From positions 37,813 through 101,812 of the forward strand of contig JAJFIV010000006.1 of assembly GCA_021774625.1 (NCBI GenBank): a DNA stretch of 64,000 nucleotides, read 5' to 3'. This DNA comes from Alphaproteobacteria bacterium. GTDB taxonomy: Bacteria; Pseudomonadota; Alphaproteobacteria; Sphingomonadales; JAKSBY01. This document shows, piece after piece, positions 1 to 7,626 of the stretch (position 1 is its first letter; the number at the start of each line of letters is the position of its first letter). Made by a program: the position numbers and the translations under genes. The notes under the pieces were generated by a model. That model had not been told where the DNA came from. It did not search any database and saw nothing but the letters and a program-made list of their open reading frames with translations.

Positions 1-670
1 CATCCATCATGGGACCCGGGCCGCAGATAAAAAACTCGTCGACCGTTTTGAAATCGATGACATGATCCAGGATCATATCGACTTTCTCCTTGTTAAGCAG
101 GCCCGTCAGAAGGTCTATTTCCTCAGCGTTATCTTCCAGAACATGGTAGATTGAAAGGCGCCCCAGGAACCGGTTCTTCAGATCCGCCAGTTCCTCCAGA
201 AAGATGATTGAAGACGCATTGCGGTTGCCATAAAAAAGCGTGAAACGGCTGCCCGGTTCCACCGCGAGCGAGGTTTTGATCAAAGAAATAACCGGCGTGA
301 TGCCGCTGCCGCCGACAAACGCCACATAGTGCTTTTCGGCGGCCTCATTCAATTCAGTGTAAAAATTCCCCATGGGAGGAAAAACATCGAGCGTATCGCC
401 CGCTTTGAGTTCGCGGTTACAAAAGCCTGAGAAACGGCCATCGGCAATTTCCTTGACCGCGATGCGCAGCGACTTTTCGAAGGTGGCGGTGCAGATGGAA
501 TAACAGCGGCGCAGCTCTTCCCCGCCAATCTCTCTTTTCAATGTCAAATGCTGACCCTGAATATAATCATAGTCTGTTGCCAAATCGCGGGGGGTGTCGA
601 ACTGGATCGACACGGCTTCCGGCGTTTCCCGCCTGATTTCCCTGACGGTCAGTTTGTTGAATTTTTTCAT
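1..670 (-). CDS. paaE: Phenylacetyl-CoA epoxidase reductase subunit PaaE (partial)
   Basis: Passes electrons from NAD(P)H to the PaaABC oxygenase, which epoxidises the ring of phenylacetyl-CoA in the cytoplasm. The visible 223 residues are the FAD and NAD(P)-binding half of a ferredoxin reductase: RCYSICT is the flavin-binding RxYS motif (near residue 55), FVGGSGITPV is the nucleotide-binding loop, and FICGPGPMMD lies at the window edge. The C-terminal 2Fe-2S domain and stop codon lie beyond the left edge. The ATG has an AAGG ribosome site 8 bases upstream. It is the last visible gene of a tight operon, 11 bases after paaD. Confidence 0.93.
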   Translation of the reverse strand, partial: MKKFNKLTVREIRRETPEAVSIQFDTPRDLATDYDYIQGQHLTLKREIGGEELRRCYSICTATFEKSLRIAVKEIADGRFSGFCNRELKAGDTLDVFPPMGNFYTELNEAAEKHYVAFVGGSGITPVISLIKTSLAVEPGSRFTLFYGNRNASSIIFLEELADLKNRFLGRLSIYHVLEDNAEEIDLLTGLLNKEKVDMILDHVIDFKTVDEFFICGPGPMMD

Positions 671-681
671 AAGTTACGACC

Positions 682-1182
682 TTAGATGCATTTGAAATAA
701 TCGAAGGGTTCCAGACAGTCACTGCATTGGTAATGAGCCTTGCAGGGGGTGGAGCCGAACTCGCTGATCTTTCTGGTATTACCGGAATTACAGCGGGGGC
801 AGCTCACATGCTGCGCTTCACCCAGCAGCGCCCGTTTGCTGGTGATGCCCGGCGCCGGAGGCGCAATGCCAAAGTCTTTCAGTTTCCGCCGTCCCTCATC
901 GCTCAGCCAGTCTGTGGTCCAGGGCGGAGTGAGAACGGTTTTGATCTTCGCGGCAACACCTTCCGCCGCCAGCTTTTCCTCGATGAGAGACTGGATCACA
1001 TCGGTTGCCGGACAGCCGGAATAGGTGGGGGTGATGGTCACGGTAAAACCATCTTCTTCCCGCGTTACACCCCGCACGATACCAAGGTCAACGACGGACA
1101 GCACCGGGATTTCCGGGTCCAATACGTCGCCGAGATACCCCCAGACATCCGCCGCGCTGATATCCGCTGCTGCCGTCATCAT
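682..1182 (-). CDS. paaD: Phenylacetyl-CoA epoxidase accessory subunit PaaD
   Basis: 166 residues, the usual PaaD length. The N-terminal half is a MIP18/DUF59 domain (DPEIPVLSVVDLGIV, then TYSGCPATDVI with the conserved Cys). The C-terminal half is a four-Cys zinc-ribbon-like segment (CPRC...CSDC plus terminal Cys). PaaD is needed for epoxidase activity in vivo and is thought to help cofactor maturation rather than catalysis. It starts 2 bases after the paaC stop, so translation is probably coupled. The start is a double ATG; either could be used. Confidence 0.93.
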   Translation of the reverse strand: MMTAAADISAADVWGYLGDVLDPEIPVLSVVDLGIVRGVTREEDGFTVTITPTYSGCPATDVIQSLIEEKLAAEGVAAKIKTVLTPPWTTDWLSDEGRRKLKDFGIAPPAPGITSKRALLGEAQHVSCPRCNSGNTRKISEFGSTPCKAHYQCSDCLEPFDYFKCI

Positions 1183-1184
1183 GG

Positions 1185-1949
1185 CTACCAGGTTGCCCCC
1201 GGATAGGCCCGCTGCAGAAACTGCATGTCGGACAGCAGATGCCCCAGATGTTCCGTATGATGGCCGTTGCGACCGCGGAACATGGCGGATTGCGGTTCGG
1301 GCCGGGCGAGGGTGGCATCGGCCAATACTGTATCAATGCGGGCATCCCATTCCTTTTGCAGCTTGGCAAGATCAACACCGATCCCGGCTTTGGCCAGCTT
1401 CCGGTCCACATTATCCATATCAAACAGTTCGTCGGCGAAACGCCACTGGCTGTTCAGGGCATCCTGCACGCGGTTATGACTTTCTTCCGTCCCGTCACCC
1501 AGCCGCTTCATCCACTCGCTGGCAAAACGGGCATGATAGGCGACTTCCTTGATGGCTTTCTGGGCAATCGCGGCGAAACGCTCATCCGTTGATGCCACCA
1601 GCTTGGTCAGGAATAACTGCTGCCATGTGGTGTAGAGAAACTGGCGGACAATGGTTGCGCCCCAATCGCCATTGGGTTGTTCCACCAGCAGCACATTACG
1701 GAAATCCGCGACATCGCGGTGATAGGCGAGGACGTCCTCATCCCGCCCCTTGCCTTCAATCTCACCGGCCAAGGATAGAAACAGCCGGGCCTGACCAATA
1801 ATGTCCAGAGCCAGATTGGCGAGGGTGATATCAAGTTCCAGATCCGGTGCGTGACCGCACCAATTGCCGAGCTGCTGGCCCAGTATCAGATTGTTATCGC
1901 CAAGCCGGAGGGCGTATTCAAAAAGTTCGTTTTGCATGGTATCCGCCAT
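1185..1949 (-). CDS. paaC: Phenylacetyl-CoA epoxidase structural subunit PaaC
   Basis: 254 residues. PaaC is the non-catalytic ferritin-like partner of PaaA in the PaaAC core of the epoxidase. Recognisable family segments are LGDNNLILGQQLGNWCGHAP near residue 16, DIIGQARLFLSLAGEIEG near 48, and HARFASEWMKRLGDGTEES near 140. It lies between paaB (2-base gap) and paaD in the canonical paaABCDE order. Confidence 0.95.
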   Translation of the reverse strand: MADTMQNELFEYALRLGDNNLILGQQLGNWCGHAPDLELDITLANLALDIIGQARLFLSLAGEIEGKGRDEDVLAYHRDVADFRNVLLVEQPNGDWGATIVRQFLYTTWQQLFLTKLVASTDERFAAIAQKAIKEVAYHARFASEWMKRLGDGTEESHNRVQDALNSQWRFADELFDMDNVDRKLAKAGIGVDLAKLQKEWDARIDTVLADATLARPEPQSAMFRGRNGHHTEHLGHLLSDMQFLQRAYPGATW

Positions 1950-1951
1950 AA

Positions 1952-2236
1952 CTAGAGGTGTTTCACTTCTTTGGGGATGTTGTAAAAGGTCGGGTGACGA
2001 TAGATTTTATCCTTCGCCGGCTTGAACAGCATTTCCTGATCGCCGGGGTCCGAGGCGATGATCTCGGTGGAAGGCACCACCCACAGGCTCACCCCTTCCT
2101 GCCGTCGGGTATAGACGTCGCGCGCGGCTTCCAGCGCCATTTCCGGATCGGCCGCATGCACGCTGCCCGCATGTCTGTGCGACAACCCGTTCTTGGACCG
2201 GATAAAAACCTCATAAAGCGGCCATTCCTTGCTCAT
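1952..2236 (-). CDS. paaB: Phenylacetyl-CoA epoxidase subunit PaaB
   Basis: 94 residues, the normal size. PaaB bridges PaaAC heterodimers into the larger complex and has no catalytic role. Family signature segments are WPLYEVFIRSKNGLSHRHAG at the start and a central VYTRRQEGVSLWVVP. It is separated from paaA by 80 bases that carry one copy of an intergenic palindromic repeat, the only sizeable gap inside this operon. Confidence 0.95.
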   Translation of the reverse strand: MSKEWPLYEVFIRSKNGLSHRHAGSVHAADPEMALEAARDVYTRRQEGVSLWVVPSTEIIASDPGDQEMLFKPAKDKIYRHPTFYNIPKEVKHL

Positions 2237-2267
2237 TGATTGTTCCTTCTAGCGTTTTTCTGTTGCC

Positions 2268-2294
2268 GGGCTTCGACAGGCGCAGCCCGAACGG
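2268..2294. repeat. Single arm of an intergenic palindromic repeat between paaA and paaB
   Basis: CTTCGACAGGCGCAGCCCGAACGG is one half of the palindromic unit seen as full inverted pairs at 26704-26777 and 55575-55645. Here only one arm is present. It is bracketed by a near-direct repeat, GCGTT(TT)TCTGTTG at about 2252-2265 and GCGTTCTGTTG at about 2294-2304, as if inserted there. Confidence 0.6.
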
Positions 2295-2316
2295 CGTTCT
2301 GTTGTCAGACAAAGGC

Positions 2317-3312
2317 TCAGGCCGCCCGTTTCCGGCGTTTCTCGTCATAAGCCATGGCGGCGTCGCGCACCCATTGGCCATTTTGATGAGCGTCATTGCG
2401 GGCGCGCAACCGGTCCCGGTTGCAGACACCGTTGCCCTTGACGACCTGGTAAAATTCATCCCAGTCGATTTCGCCAATATCATAATGGCTGGTTTTCTTA
2501 TTCCATTTCAGATCCGGATCGGGGATTTTGAGGCCAAGCACATCCGCCTGCGGCACCGTCACATCAATGAATTTCTGCCTGAGTTCGTCATTGGAGAAGC
2601 GCTTGATTTTCCAGGCCATGCTTTGCGCGGAATTGGGGGAATTGTCATCGGGCGGGCCGAACATCATCAGGGACGGCCACCACCAGCGGTTCAACGCATC
2701 CTGCGCCATTTCCTTTTGCGCCGCGTTGCCGTTGGCCATGGCCAGCATGATCTCATAGCCCTGACGCTGATGAAAACTTTCCTCCTTGCAGACCCGGACC
2801 ATGGCGCGGGCATAGGGACCGTAGGAACAACGCTGCAGCGGGATCTGATTCATGATCGCCGCCCCGTCCACCAGCCAGCCGATAGCGCCGATATCGGCCC
2901 AGTTCAGCGTCGGATAATTGAAAATTGTGGAATATTTCGCCGTGCCGTTCAGCAACAACGCTACTACTTCATCGCGCGATACCCCCAGCGTCTCGACCGC
3001 GCTGTAAAGATACAGCCCGTGGCCGCCTTCATCCTGCACCTTGGCCAGCAGAATGGCTTTCCGCTTCAAAGTCGGCGCCCGGCTGATCCAGTTGCCTTCC
3101 GGCAGCATGCCGACCACTTCTGAATGGGCATGCTGGGAAATCTGCCGGATCAGGGTCTTGCGGTAGGCTTCGGGCATCCAGTCCTTGGGCTCGACCATCA
3201 GATCCTGATCAAGCTTCGCCTGAAAGGCTTCTGCCTCCGGCCCGCCCTCCAGCGCCTCGACCTTGCCGCTCTCTTTCTTGTTTTTATCAAAATTCAGATT
3301 AGTGGTATACAC
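2317..3312 (-). CDS. paaA: Phenylacetyl-CoA epoxidase catalytic subunit PaaA
   Basis: Catalytic di-iron subunit that adds oxygen across the C1-C2 bond of phenylacetyl-CoA. Di-iron ligand regions are visible: EGNW near residue 70, [14 protein letters not shown] near 90 and [13 protein letters not shown] near 155. [11 protein letters not shown] near 200 is a family hallmark. The frame stays open upstream to a TTG at 3375. I place the start at GTG 3312 because it gives the family N-terminus (VYTTNL), has GGAG 9 bases upstream, and leaves the operator and promoter outside the gene. First gene of paaABCDE. Confidence 0.95.
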   Translation of the reverse strand: MYTTNLNFDKNKKESGKVEALEGGPEAEAFQAKLDQDLMVEPKDWMPEAYRKTLIRQISQHAHSEVVGMLPEGNWISRAPTLKRKAILLAKVQDEGGHGLYLYSAVETLGVSRDEVVALLLNGTAKYSTIFNYPTLNWADIGAIGWLVDGAAIMNQIPLQRCSYGPYARAMVRVCKEESFHQRQGYEIMLAMANGNAAQKEMAQDALNRWWWPSLMMFGPPDDNSPNSAQSMAWKIKRFSNDELRQKFIDVTVPQADVLGLKIPDPDLKWNKKTSHYDIGEIDWDEFYQVVKGNGVCNRDRLRARNDAHQNGQWVRDAAMAYDEKRRKRAA

Positions 3313-3323
3313 GGGTGCAATCT

Positions 3324-3375
3324 CCGCTCGGTCAAAATGAGCGCAAAGCATATAATAAACCGACCGCTCGGTCAA
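3324..3375 (-). promoter_or_regulatory. paa promoter with TetR/PaaR-like operator
   Basis: GACCG-AG-CGGTC at 3362-3373 is a palindrome of the type bound by TetR-family PaaR regulators of phenylacetate genes. A second, half-conserved copy (GACCGAGCGG on the minus strand) lies at 3324-3333, just before the ribosome site. On the minus strand TTGACC (3375-3370) is followed 17 bases later by TATGCT, a plausible -35/-10 pair, so repressor binding would cover the promoter. No paaR gene lies in the window. Confidence 0.6.
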
Positions 3376-3477
3376 TTAATTTGAGAGCAGCATGTGGCTC
3401 ACGTTACGGACGCAGGGACAACATCAGCAGAATTCACTATGACCCTGTTGACGTCCGGGGACGGACTGATCACCGTG

Positions 3478-4356
3478 TCAGTAAAAGATCGGCACGTATC
3501 GCGTGGTAGTGTAAGTGTGGATGCCATAAGTTCCGGCTGGAATTGGCCGGCCGATGCGGATTGTCGCTTCTTCCGTTTCTTCGTTAAACGCAAGGACGGT
3601 AAAGCGCGCGCCTAATTGACGGAGTTCCTCTGGCAATTCGTCGGGTTTAGCAATCACTCGCTTGTTGGTGAATTGCAGTGCTTTGCCGTTTTCGATCAGC
3701 GTTAGCTCAAAGCCCAGACGACCACGTAAACCGATCTTTCCCAGATAACGAATACGCGCATAGCTTTCCGTCGCCATGGGCACATTGATCTTGGTTTGAT
3801 AGGGAATGTCCTCAATCTGCAAAGGCACGCGGTCTGCTTCGCGCTTGGCCCCGATCAGGATAACATGGTCCAGGGTCATATTGTTATCGCTGTCGGCCAT
3901 GCAGAATCGCGTGTTGGAACTTGTCCGGCTCGCCAGAGAACCCAGGCCCAGCGTCATCACCCCCAGAACCGCGTTCACCCCATTCCAATTATTGTCCGCG
4001 CAAAAGAAGGCGGTATCTTTGGGCAGAAAGGTGCTGACATCACCCAGAATCGTTGCTTTTTCGAGCAATGTTTTACCCGGAAAGATCGTCGATTTTCCGG
4101 CGACCTCTATGGAAACCTCCTCAGATAGTTCGATAGCGTTTCGATAGCCAAGACCCGATTCCATCAAAACATCTTTGGGTTTGACAGTCACGGTTTGACC
4201 TGCCGTTTGTGCGCCGTTGCCTAACATCAGACGGTCTGGAACAATAGCGTAATCACTGGAAGCGCAGGCAGAGAGGCCTGACAGCAACATGAAGGAAAGC
4301 GCCAATTGACGAAAAGATATCACGCGCACAAAATGCACAATCGAAAAAGTAAGCAT
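3478..4356 (-). CDS. Predicted lipoprotein of unknown function
   Basis: About 292 residues. The N-terminus has a hydrophobic stretch followed by the lipobox LSGLSAC, so the mature protein should be a lipid-anchored envelope protein starting at that Cys. The rest is a soluble, mixed alpha/beta sequence with no motif I recognise; one short hydrophobic stretch (VLGVMTLGLGSLAS) lies near residue 130. Start is uncertain: ATG 4356 gives a long signal peptide, and an in-frame GTG at 4368 is also possible. It is divergent from ycaQ and ends in the region upstream of paaA. Function unknown. Confidence 0.75.
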   Translation of the reverse strand: MLTFSIVHFVRVISFRQLALSFMLLSGLSACASSDYAIVPDRLMLGNGAQTAGQTVTVKPKDVLMESGLGYRNAIELSEEVSIEVAGKSTIFPGKTLLEKATILGDVSTFLPKDTAFFCADNNWNGVNAVLGVMTLGLGSLASRTSSNTRFCMADSDNNMTLDHVILIGAKREADRVPLQIEDIPYQTKINVPMATESYARIRYLGKIGLRGRLGFELTLIENGKALQFTNKRVIAKPDELPEELRQLGARFTVLAFNEETEEATIRIGRPIPAGTYGIHTYTTTRYVPIFY

Positions 4357-4465
4357 ATTTAAATTCACCCCTCATAACCCCTTGATTAGAAGGAACTTAG
4401 GAAATGAGGGAACCAAAATGCAAGTTTTTTCTCGTCTGGATTGCATTGGGTGTAGGAATAATGAC

Positions 4466-5686
4466 ATGCCACGACCCGTTATGAAAAACAGCCTTTCTAT
4501 ATCCGAAGCGCGGCGGATGGCGCTGGCGGGGCAGGGGTTTGCGGATGTGGGGCCAAAAGAGCCGGGCCGGGTGCGCCTCGCAAACCTCATCCGCCGGCTC
4601 GGCCTATTGCAGCTTGATTTTGTCAATCTGGTGCTGCCGTCCCATTATCTGATCCCCTTCTCCCGGCTCGGGCCGTATGAGCGGGCGGATCTCGATCATA
4701 TCATCTACAAGGCCGGCGATTTTACCGAACAATGGGCGCATGAGGCCTCGGTCCTGCCGATGGAAACCTGGCCGCTGCTGCATCACCGGCGGCAGAAGTA
4801 CCGGCATCGGCCCTGGGGTTATGACGGCTTCGTTGCGGAAAATCCCGACTATATCGATGGCGTGTTACAGCAGATTGCCGCCCGTGGCCCGCTGGGGGCT
4901 GACGATCTCAATCATCCGGAGCATATCGAGCGCAAGATCGAAGGTTCATGGATTGGCACAGCACCCCGCGCAGCACTGGAATATCACTTTGCCGAAGGCC
5001 GGCTGGCAGCCACCGGGCGGCGGAAGAATTTCGCGAGGGTCTATGACCTCGCCGAACGCATCATCCCCGATGAACACCGGCTGCATGAGCCCGATGAGGC
5101 CGAAGCCCAGCGCACCCTGATCCAAACCGCCGCCCGCGCCCATGGCGTCGCCACCCCCGCCGACCTTGCCGATTACTGGCGCATGCCGGTGCGCACCGCG
5201 CGGATGCGGATCGGGGAACTTTTGGAGGAAGGCGCGCTGGAAGAAGTCCGTGTCGAAGGCTGGAAAGAACCCGCCTATACGCGCCCCGGTACGGAGGTTC
5301 CGCAGGCGATAGAGGCCCGGGCGCTCCTCAGCCCCTTCGACCCCGTGATCTGGCGCCGCCCCCGCGCCGCCCGCCTGTTCGGCTTCGATTTCCGCTTCGA
5401 AATATTCATCCCCAAGGCAAAACGCAAATGGGGCGCCTACGTCCTCCCCTTCCTGATGGGCGATAAACTGGTGGCCCGCGTCGATTTGAAAGCCGAACGC
5501 AAATCCGGCCACCTCCAGGTCATCGCCGCCTACCGCGAGGGACATGCGAATGAGGAAGAGGTCGCCCGCGCCCTCGCGCAGGAACTCAAAGCGCTGGCCC
5601 ACTGGCTCGGCCTGAAGCGTGTTAAGGTTGGGAGGAAAGGAAATTTGGCACGGGCGTTGGGAAAAAGCATAAAACATTCCGTTTGA
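4466..5686 (+). CDS. ycaQ: YcaQ/AlkX-family DNA glycosylase (HTH_42, winged-helix)
   Basis: 406 residues, close to E. coli YcaQ. The family excises bulky alkylated bases and unhooks interstrand crosslinks using tandem winged helices. A Q-x-D motif (LLQLDFVNLV; Gln49, Asp51) matches the YcaQ-like branch, whereas the AlkZ branch carries Q-x-Q. Other family segments are HEASVLPMETWPLLHHRR near residue 95 and LLSPFDPVIWRR near 295. ATG 4466 follows TAGGA 8 bases upstream. The frame is open to 4382, but that extension has no ribosome site and an unlikely Cys-rich tail. Its 3' end overlaps the higBA control region, and a degraded copy of its last codons lies beyond higA. Confidence 0.88.
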   Translation: MPRPVMKNSLSISEARRMALAGQGFADVGPKEPGRVRLANLIRRLGLLQLDFVNLVLPSHYLIPFSRLGPYERADLDHIIYKAGDFTEQWAHEASVLPMETWPLLHHRRQKYRHRPWGYDGFVAENPDYIDGVLQQIAARGPLGADDLNHPEHIERKIEGSWIGTAPRAALEYHFAEGRLAATGRRKNFARVYDLAERIIPDEHRLHEPDEAEAQRTLIQTAARAHGVATPADLADYWRMPVRTARMRIGELLEEGALEEVRVEGWKEPAYTRPGTEVPQAIEARALLSPFDPVIWRRPRAARLFGFDFRFEIFIPKAKRKWGAYVLPFLMGDKLVARVDLKAERKSGHLQVIAAYREGHANEEEVARALAQELKALAHWLGLKRVKVGRKGNLARALGKSIKHSV

Positions 5687-5694
5687 CAGAATGT
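5674..5694 (+). promoter_or_regulatory. Candidate higBA operator
   Basis: Perfect inverted repeat ACATTC-N9-GAATGT, 24 bases before the higB start and overlapping the ycaQ stop codon (5684-5686). The spacer contains TTGACA, a consensus -35. Position and symmetry fit autoregulation by the HigA helix-turn-helix protein; this is inference. Confidence 0.5.
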
Positions 5695-5717
5695 CTTTTA
5701 AGGAATAGTTTTCCATC

Positions 5718-5996
5718 ATGATACGCGGCTTTGCCTGCAAGGATACGGAAAAACTGTTCGGCAACCGCAATGTTCGTCGTTTTGCGGCTATCGAACGTCC
5801 GGCCCAGCGCAAATTGCTGTTGCTGAATGCCGCCCGTGATCTGGATGATTTGCGCAGTCCGCCCGGCAACCGGTTGGAAGCCTTGAAGGGAGACCGCAAG
5901 GGCCAGCATAGTATCCGCGTCAATCAGCAATGGCGAATCTGTTTTCGCTGGCAGGATGGCGGCGCATACGATGTCGAAATTGTCGATTATCACTGA
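5718..5996 (+). CDS. higB: HigB/RelE-family toxin
   Basis: 92 residues, typical HigB (GraT-like) size. HigB toxins bind ribosomes and cleave translated mRNA. The family ends in a basic and aromatic core: SIRVNQQWRICFRW followed by VEIVDYH, both present here. It begins MIRGFACKDTEKLF, as in the GraT/HigB group. The toxin gene precedes the antitoxin by 6 bases, the reversed order characteristic of higBA. The ribosome site is weak (AAGGAA, 12-13 bases away). Confidence 0.92.
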   Translation: MIRGFACKDTEKLFGNRNVRRFAAIERPAQRKLLLLNAARDLDDLRSPPGNRLEALKGDRKGQHSIRVNQQWRICFRWQDGGAYDVEIVDYH

Positions 5997-6002
5997 GGAA
6001 GG

Positions 6003-6308
6003 ATGGACATGACGAAACGCTTGGAACCGATCCCGCCGGGGGAAATCCTTCTGGAGGAATATCTCAATCCTTTGGGCATCAGCCAGAACAAGCTGGCCCG
6101 CGACCTCGACGTTCCGGTCAGCCGCATTGCCGGCATTGTCGCAGGCACCCGCGCCATCACCGCCGACACGGCGCTGCGCCTCGGCGCCTATTTCAAAACC
6201 AGCGCCGAAATGTGGCTCACCCTGCAAAACGACTATGACCTGAGGCGCGCCCGGAATGGTGATTGGCCGAAGGTTAAGGGCCGCATTCGGGTGCTGGAGA
6301 GGGTGTAA
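6003..6308 (+). CDS. higA: HigA-family antitoxin (XRE helix-turn-helix)
   Basis: 101 residues. PPGEILLEEYLNPLGISQNKLA near residue 11 and VPVSRIAGIVAGTRAIT near 37 form the helix-turn-helix of HigA, and TSAEMWLTLQNDYDL near 68 is the family C-terminal signature. It should bind and neutralise HigB and repress the operon. GAGGAAGG lies upstream of a possible double start (ATG 6003 or 6009). Confidence 0.93.
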   Translation: MDMTKRLEPIPPGEILLEEYLNPLGISQNKLARDLDVPVSRIAGIVAGTRAITADTALRLGAYFKTSAEMWLTLQNDYDLRRARNGDWPKVKGRIRVLERV

Positions 6309-6339
6309 AGGCCACGGCCTACCGGGAGTATGCGGCTGA

Positions 6340-6398
6340 ACGCCTTGACGCAGGAATTAAAGGCGGCTAGCCCACTGGCTCGGCCTGGAGCGCGTCAA
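6340..6398 (+). pseudogene. Remnant of a ycaQ 3' end
   Basis: This stretch matches 5568-5625 inside the last 40 codons of ycaQ, including an identical 18-base block (GCCCACTGGCTCGGCCTG). Translation gives ALTQELKA in one frame and AHWLGLERV in another, against ALAQELKALAHWLGLKRV in the intact protein, so the copy is frameshifted. It lies directly downstream of higBA. Confidence 0.75.
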
Positions 6399-6476
6399 TC
6401 GGACGAAGACACATGGACCGTCTCCCGCCTCGGCCTCTCGGCGCTGCGCAACCTCAGACGCTTGAGCGGGGCAGGG

Positions 6477-7625
6477 CTACTCATACCGGAACCGCTTAGC
6501 GGCCAGCCATCCCAGCACTAGCGCCCCCATCAGCAACGCCGCGAGATGAGGCAGGGCGCTCATCGCGCCGGCGTCGAAGCTGATGAGTTTGTGAAGCGCG
6601 TCCATGGTCCAGCCGGTGGGGGTGAGTTTTGCGACGAACTGCATCCAGGCTGGCGTGATCTCGATCGGCCACCAGCAGCCGCCGAGCGCGGCCAGCACAT
6701 TGGAGGTGAGAACGCCGAGGCCAATGGCCTGCGCCTGGGTTCTGGCGAGGCTGCCGAGCAAAAGGCCCGCCGAGGCGCAGAAGGCGCCCCAGGCCATGAG
6801 GACGGCGAACACCATCGGGAAACTTCCGCCCCAGTTCATGCCGAAGACGAAGCTGCCGACCAGAACGGCAACCGCGATCTGCACCAACCCCAGCGCGTAT
6901 TTGCCGCCCCATTTGCCGGCAATGACCGTGCCGCGGGTCAGCGGGGCGGAGGCGAGGCGGCGCAGCACGCCTTTTTCCCGCTCGATCACCAGCAACGTCG
7001 CGCCGGAAGTCAGCAGCACCAGCAGCGTGAACATGACCAGAGTGCCGGGAATGGCCTGTTCAAAACCGGAAGGGATGGTTTGCCGTTTGCCCGCGGGCTT
7101 GACATCCAGCGTGATTTTTTTCGGCTCGGCGCGGATCGCGGTAAAATCTGCCTGCGTCGGGCTTGCGCCATCGGGTTTATTGACGGCAATGGCGACCAGA
7201 TCTGCCAGCGCCAGATAAGCGGCGATCCTAACGCGGATTTCCTCATAAGCCTGGGCCGGACCGTCCGCCGCGCCCTCAAAAGTCACGGTGCTTTCTATTC
7301 CATTCAGCACATTTTCCGTGAAATTTTCCGGTAAATGCAGGGTGCGGGCTGGCAGTTGTCCGGAACTGGCATCCGCCACCGCGAAATTCTGCTCTTCCAG
7401 TCTGGCGGCGAGATGATCGGCGAAAAATCCGGCGCTTTCCTGGCGTTCAATGGCGAGCGGGTCGGGCGCGCCGCCGGAACCGATTGTGCTTTGCCCGGTG
7501 ACGGTGCCGAGAAAGAAAAAGAAGACCGGCGGCATGATCACCACCCACAGAATGGTCGCGAATTCCTTGAAGGCGAAACGTACATCATTTTTGGCGAGGA
7601 ACCAGGCCTTGCTTGCGGTATTCAT
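6477..7625 (-). CDS. ABC-2 type exporter permease
   Basis: 382 residues. Architecture is that of ABC-2 drug or lipid exporters: an N-terminal membrane helix (ATILWVVIMPPVFFFFLGTV near residue 23), a large external domain to about 190, then five or so helices, including FTLLVLLTSGATLLVIEREKGVLRRLASAP, the conserved cytoplasmic coupling segment. It starts 1 base after the stop of the second permease, so the three genes form one transcript. Substrate unknown. Confidence 0.88.
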   Translation of the reverse strand: MNTASKAWFLAKNDVRFAFKEFATILWVVIMPPVFFFFLGTVTGQSTIGSGGAPDPLAIERQESAGFFADHLAARLEEQNFAVADASSGQLPARTLHLPENFTENVLNGIESTVTFEGAADGPAQAYEEIRVRIAAYLALADLVAIAVNKPDGASPTQADFTAIRAEPKKITLDVKPAGKRQTIPSGFEQAIPGTLVMFTLLVLLTSGATLLVIEREKGVLRRLASAPLTRGTVIAGKWGGKYALGLVQIAVAVLVGSFVFGMNWGGSFPMVFAVLMAWGAFCASAGLLLGSLARTQAQAIGLGVLTSNVLAALGGCWWPIEITPAWMQFVAKLTPTGWTMDALHKLISFDAGAMSALPHLAALLMGALVLGWLAAKRFRYE

Positions 7626-7626
7626 G

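Noticed and set aside
4382..4465. N-terminal extension of the YcaQ-like protein
   Set aside because: The extra 28 residues contain three Cys and no family similarity, and a ribosome site fits ATG 4466.
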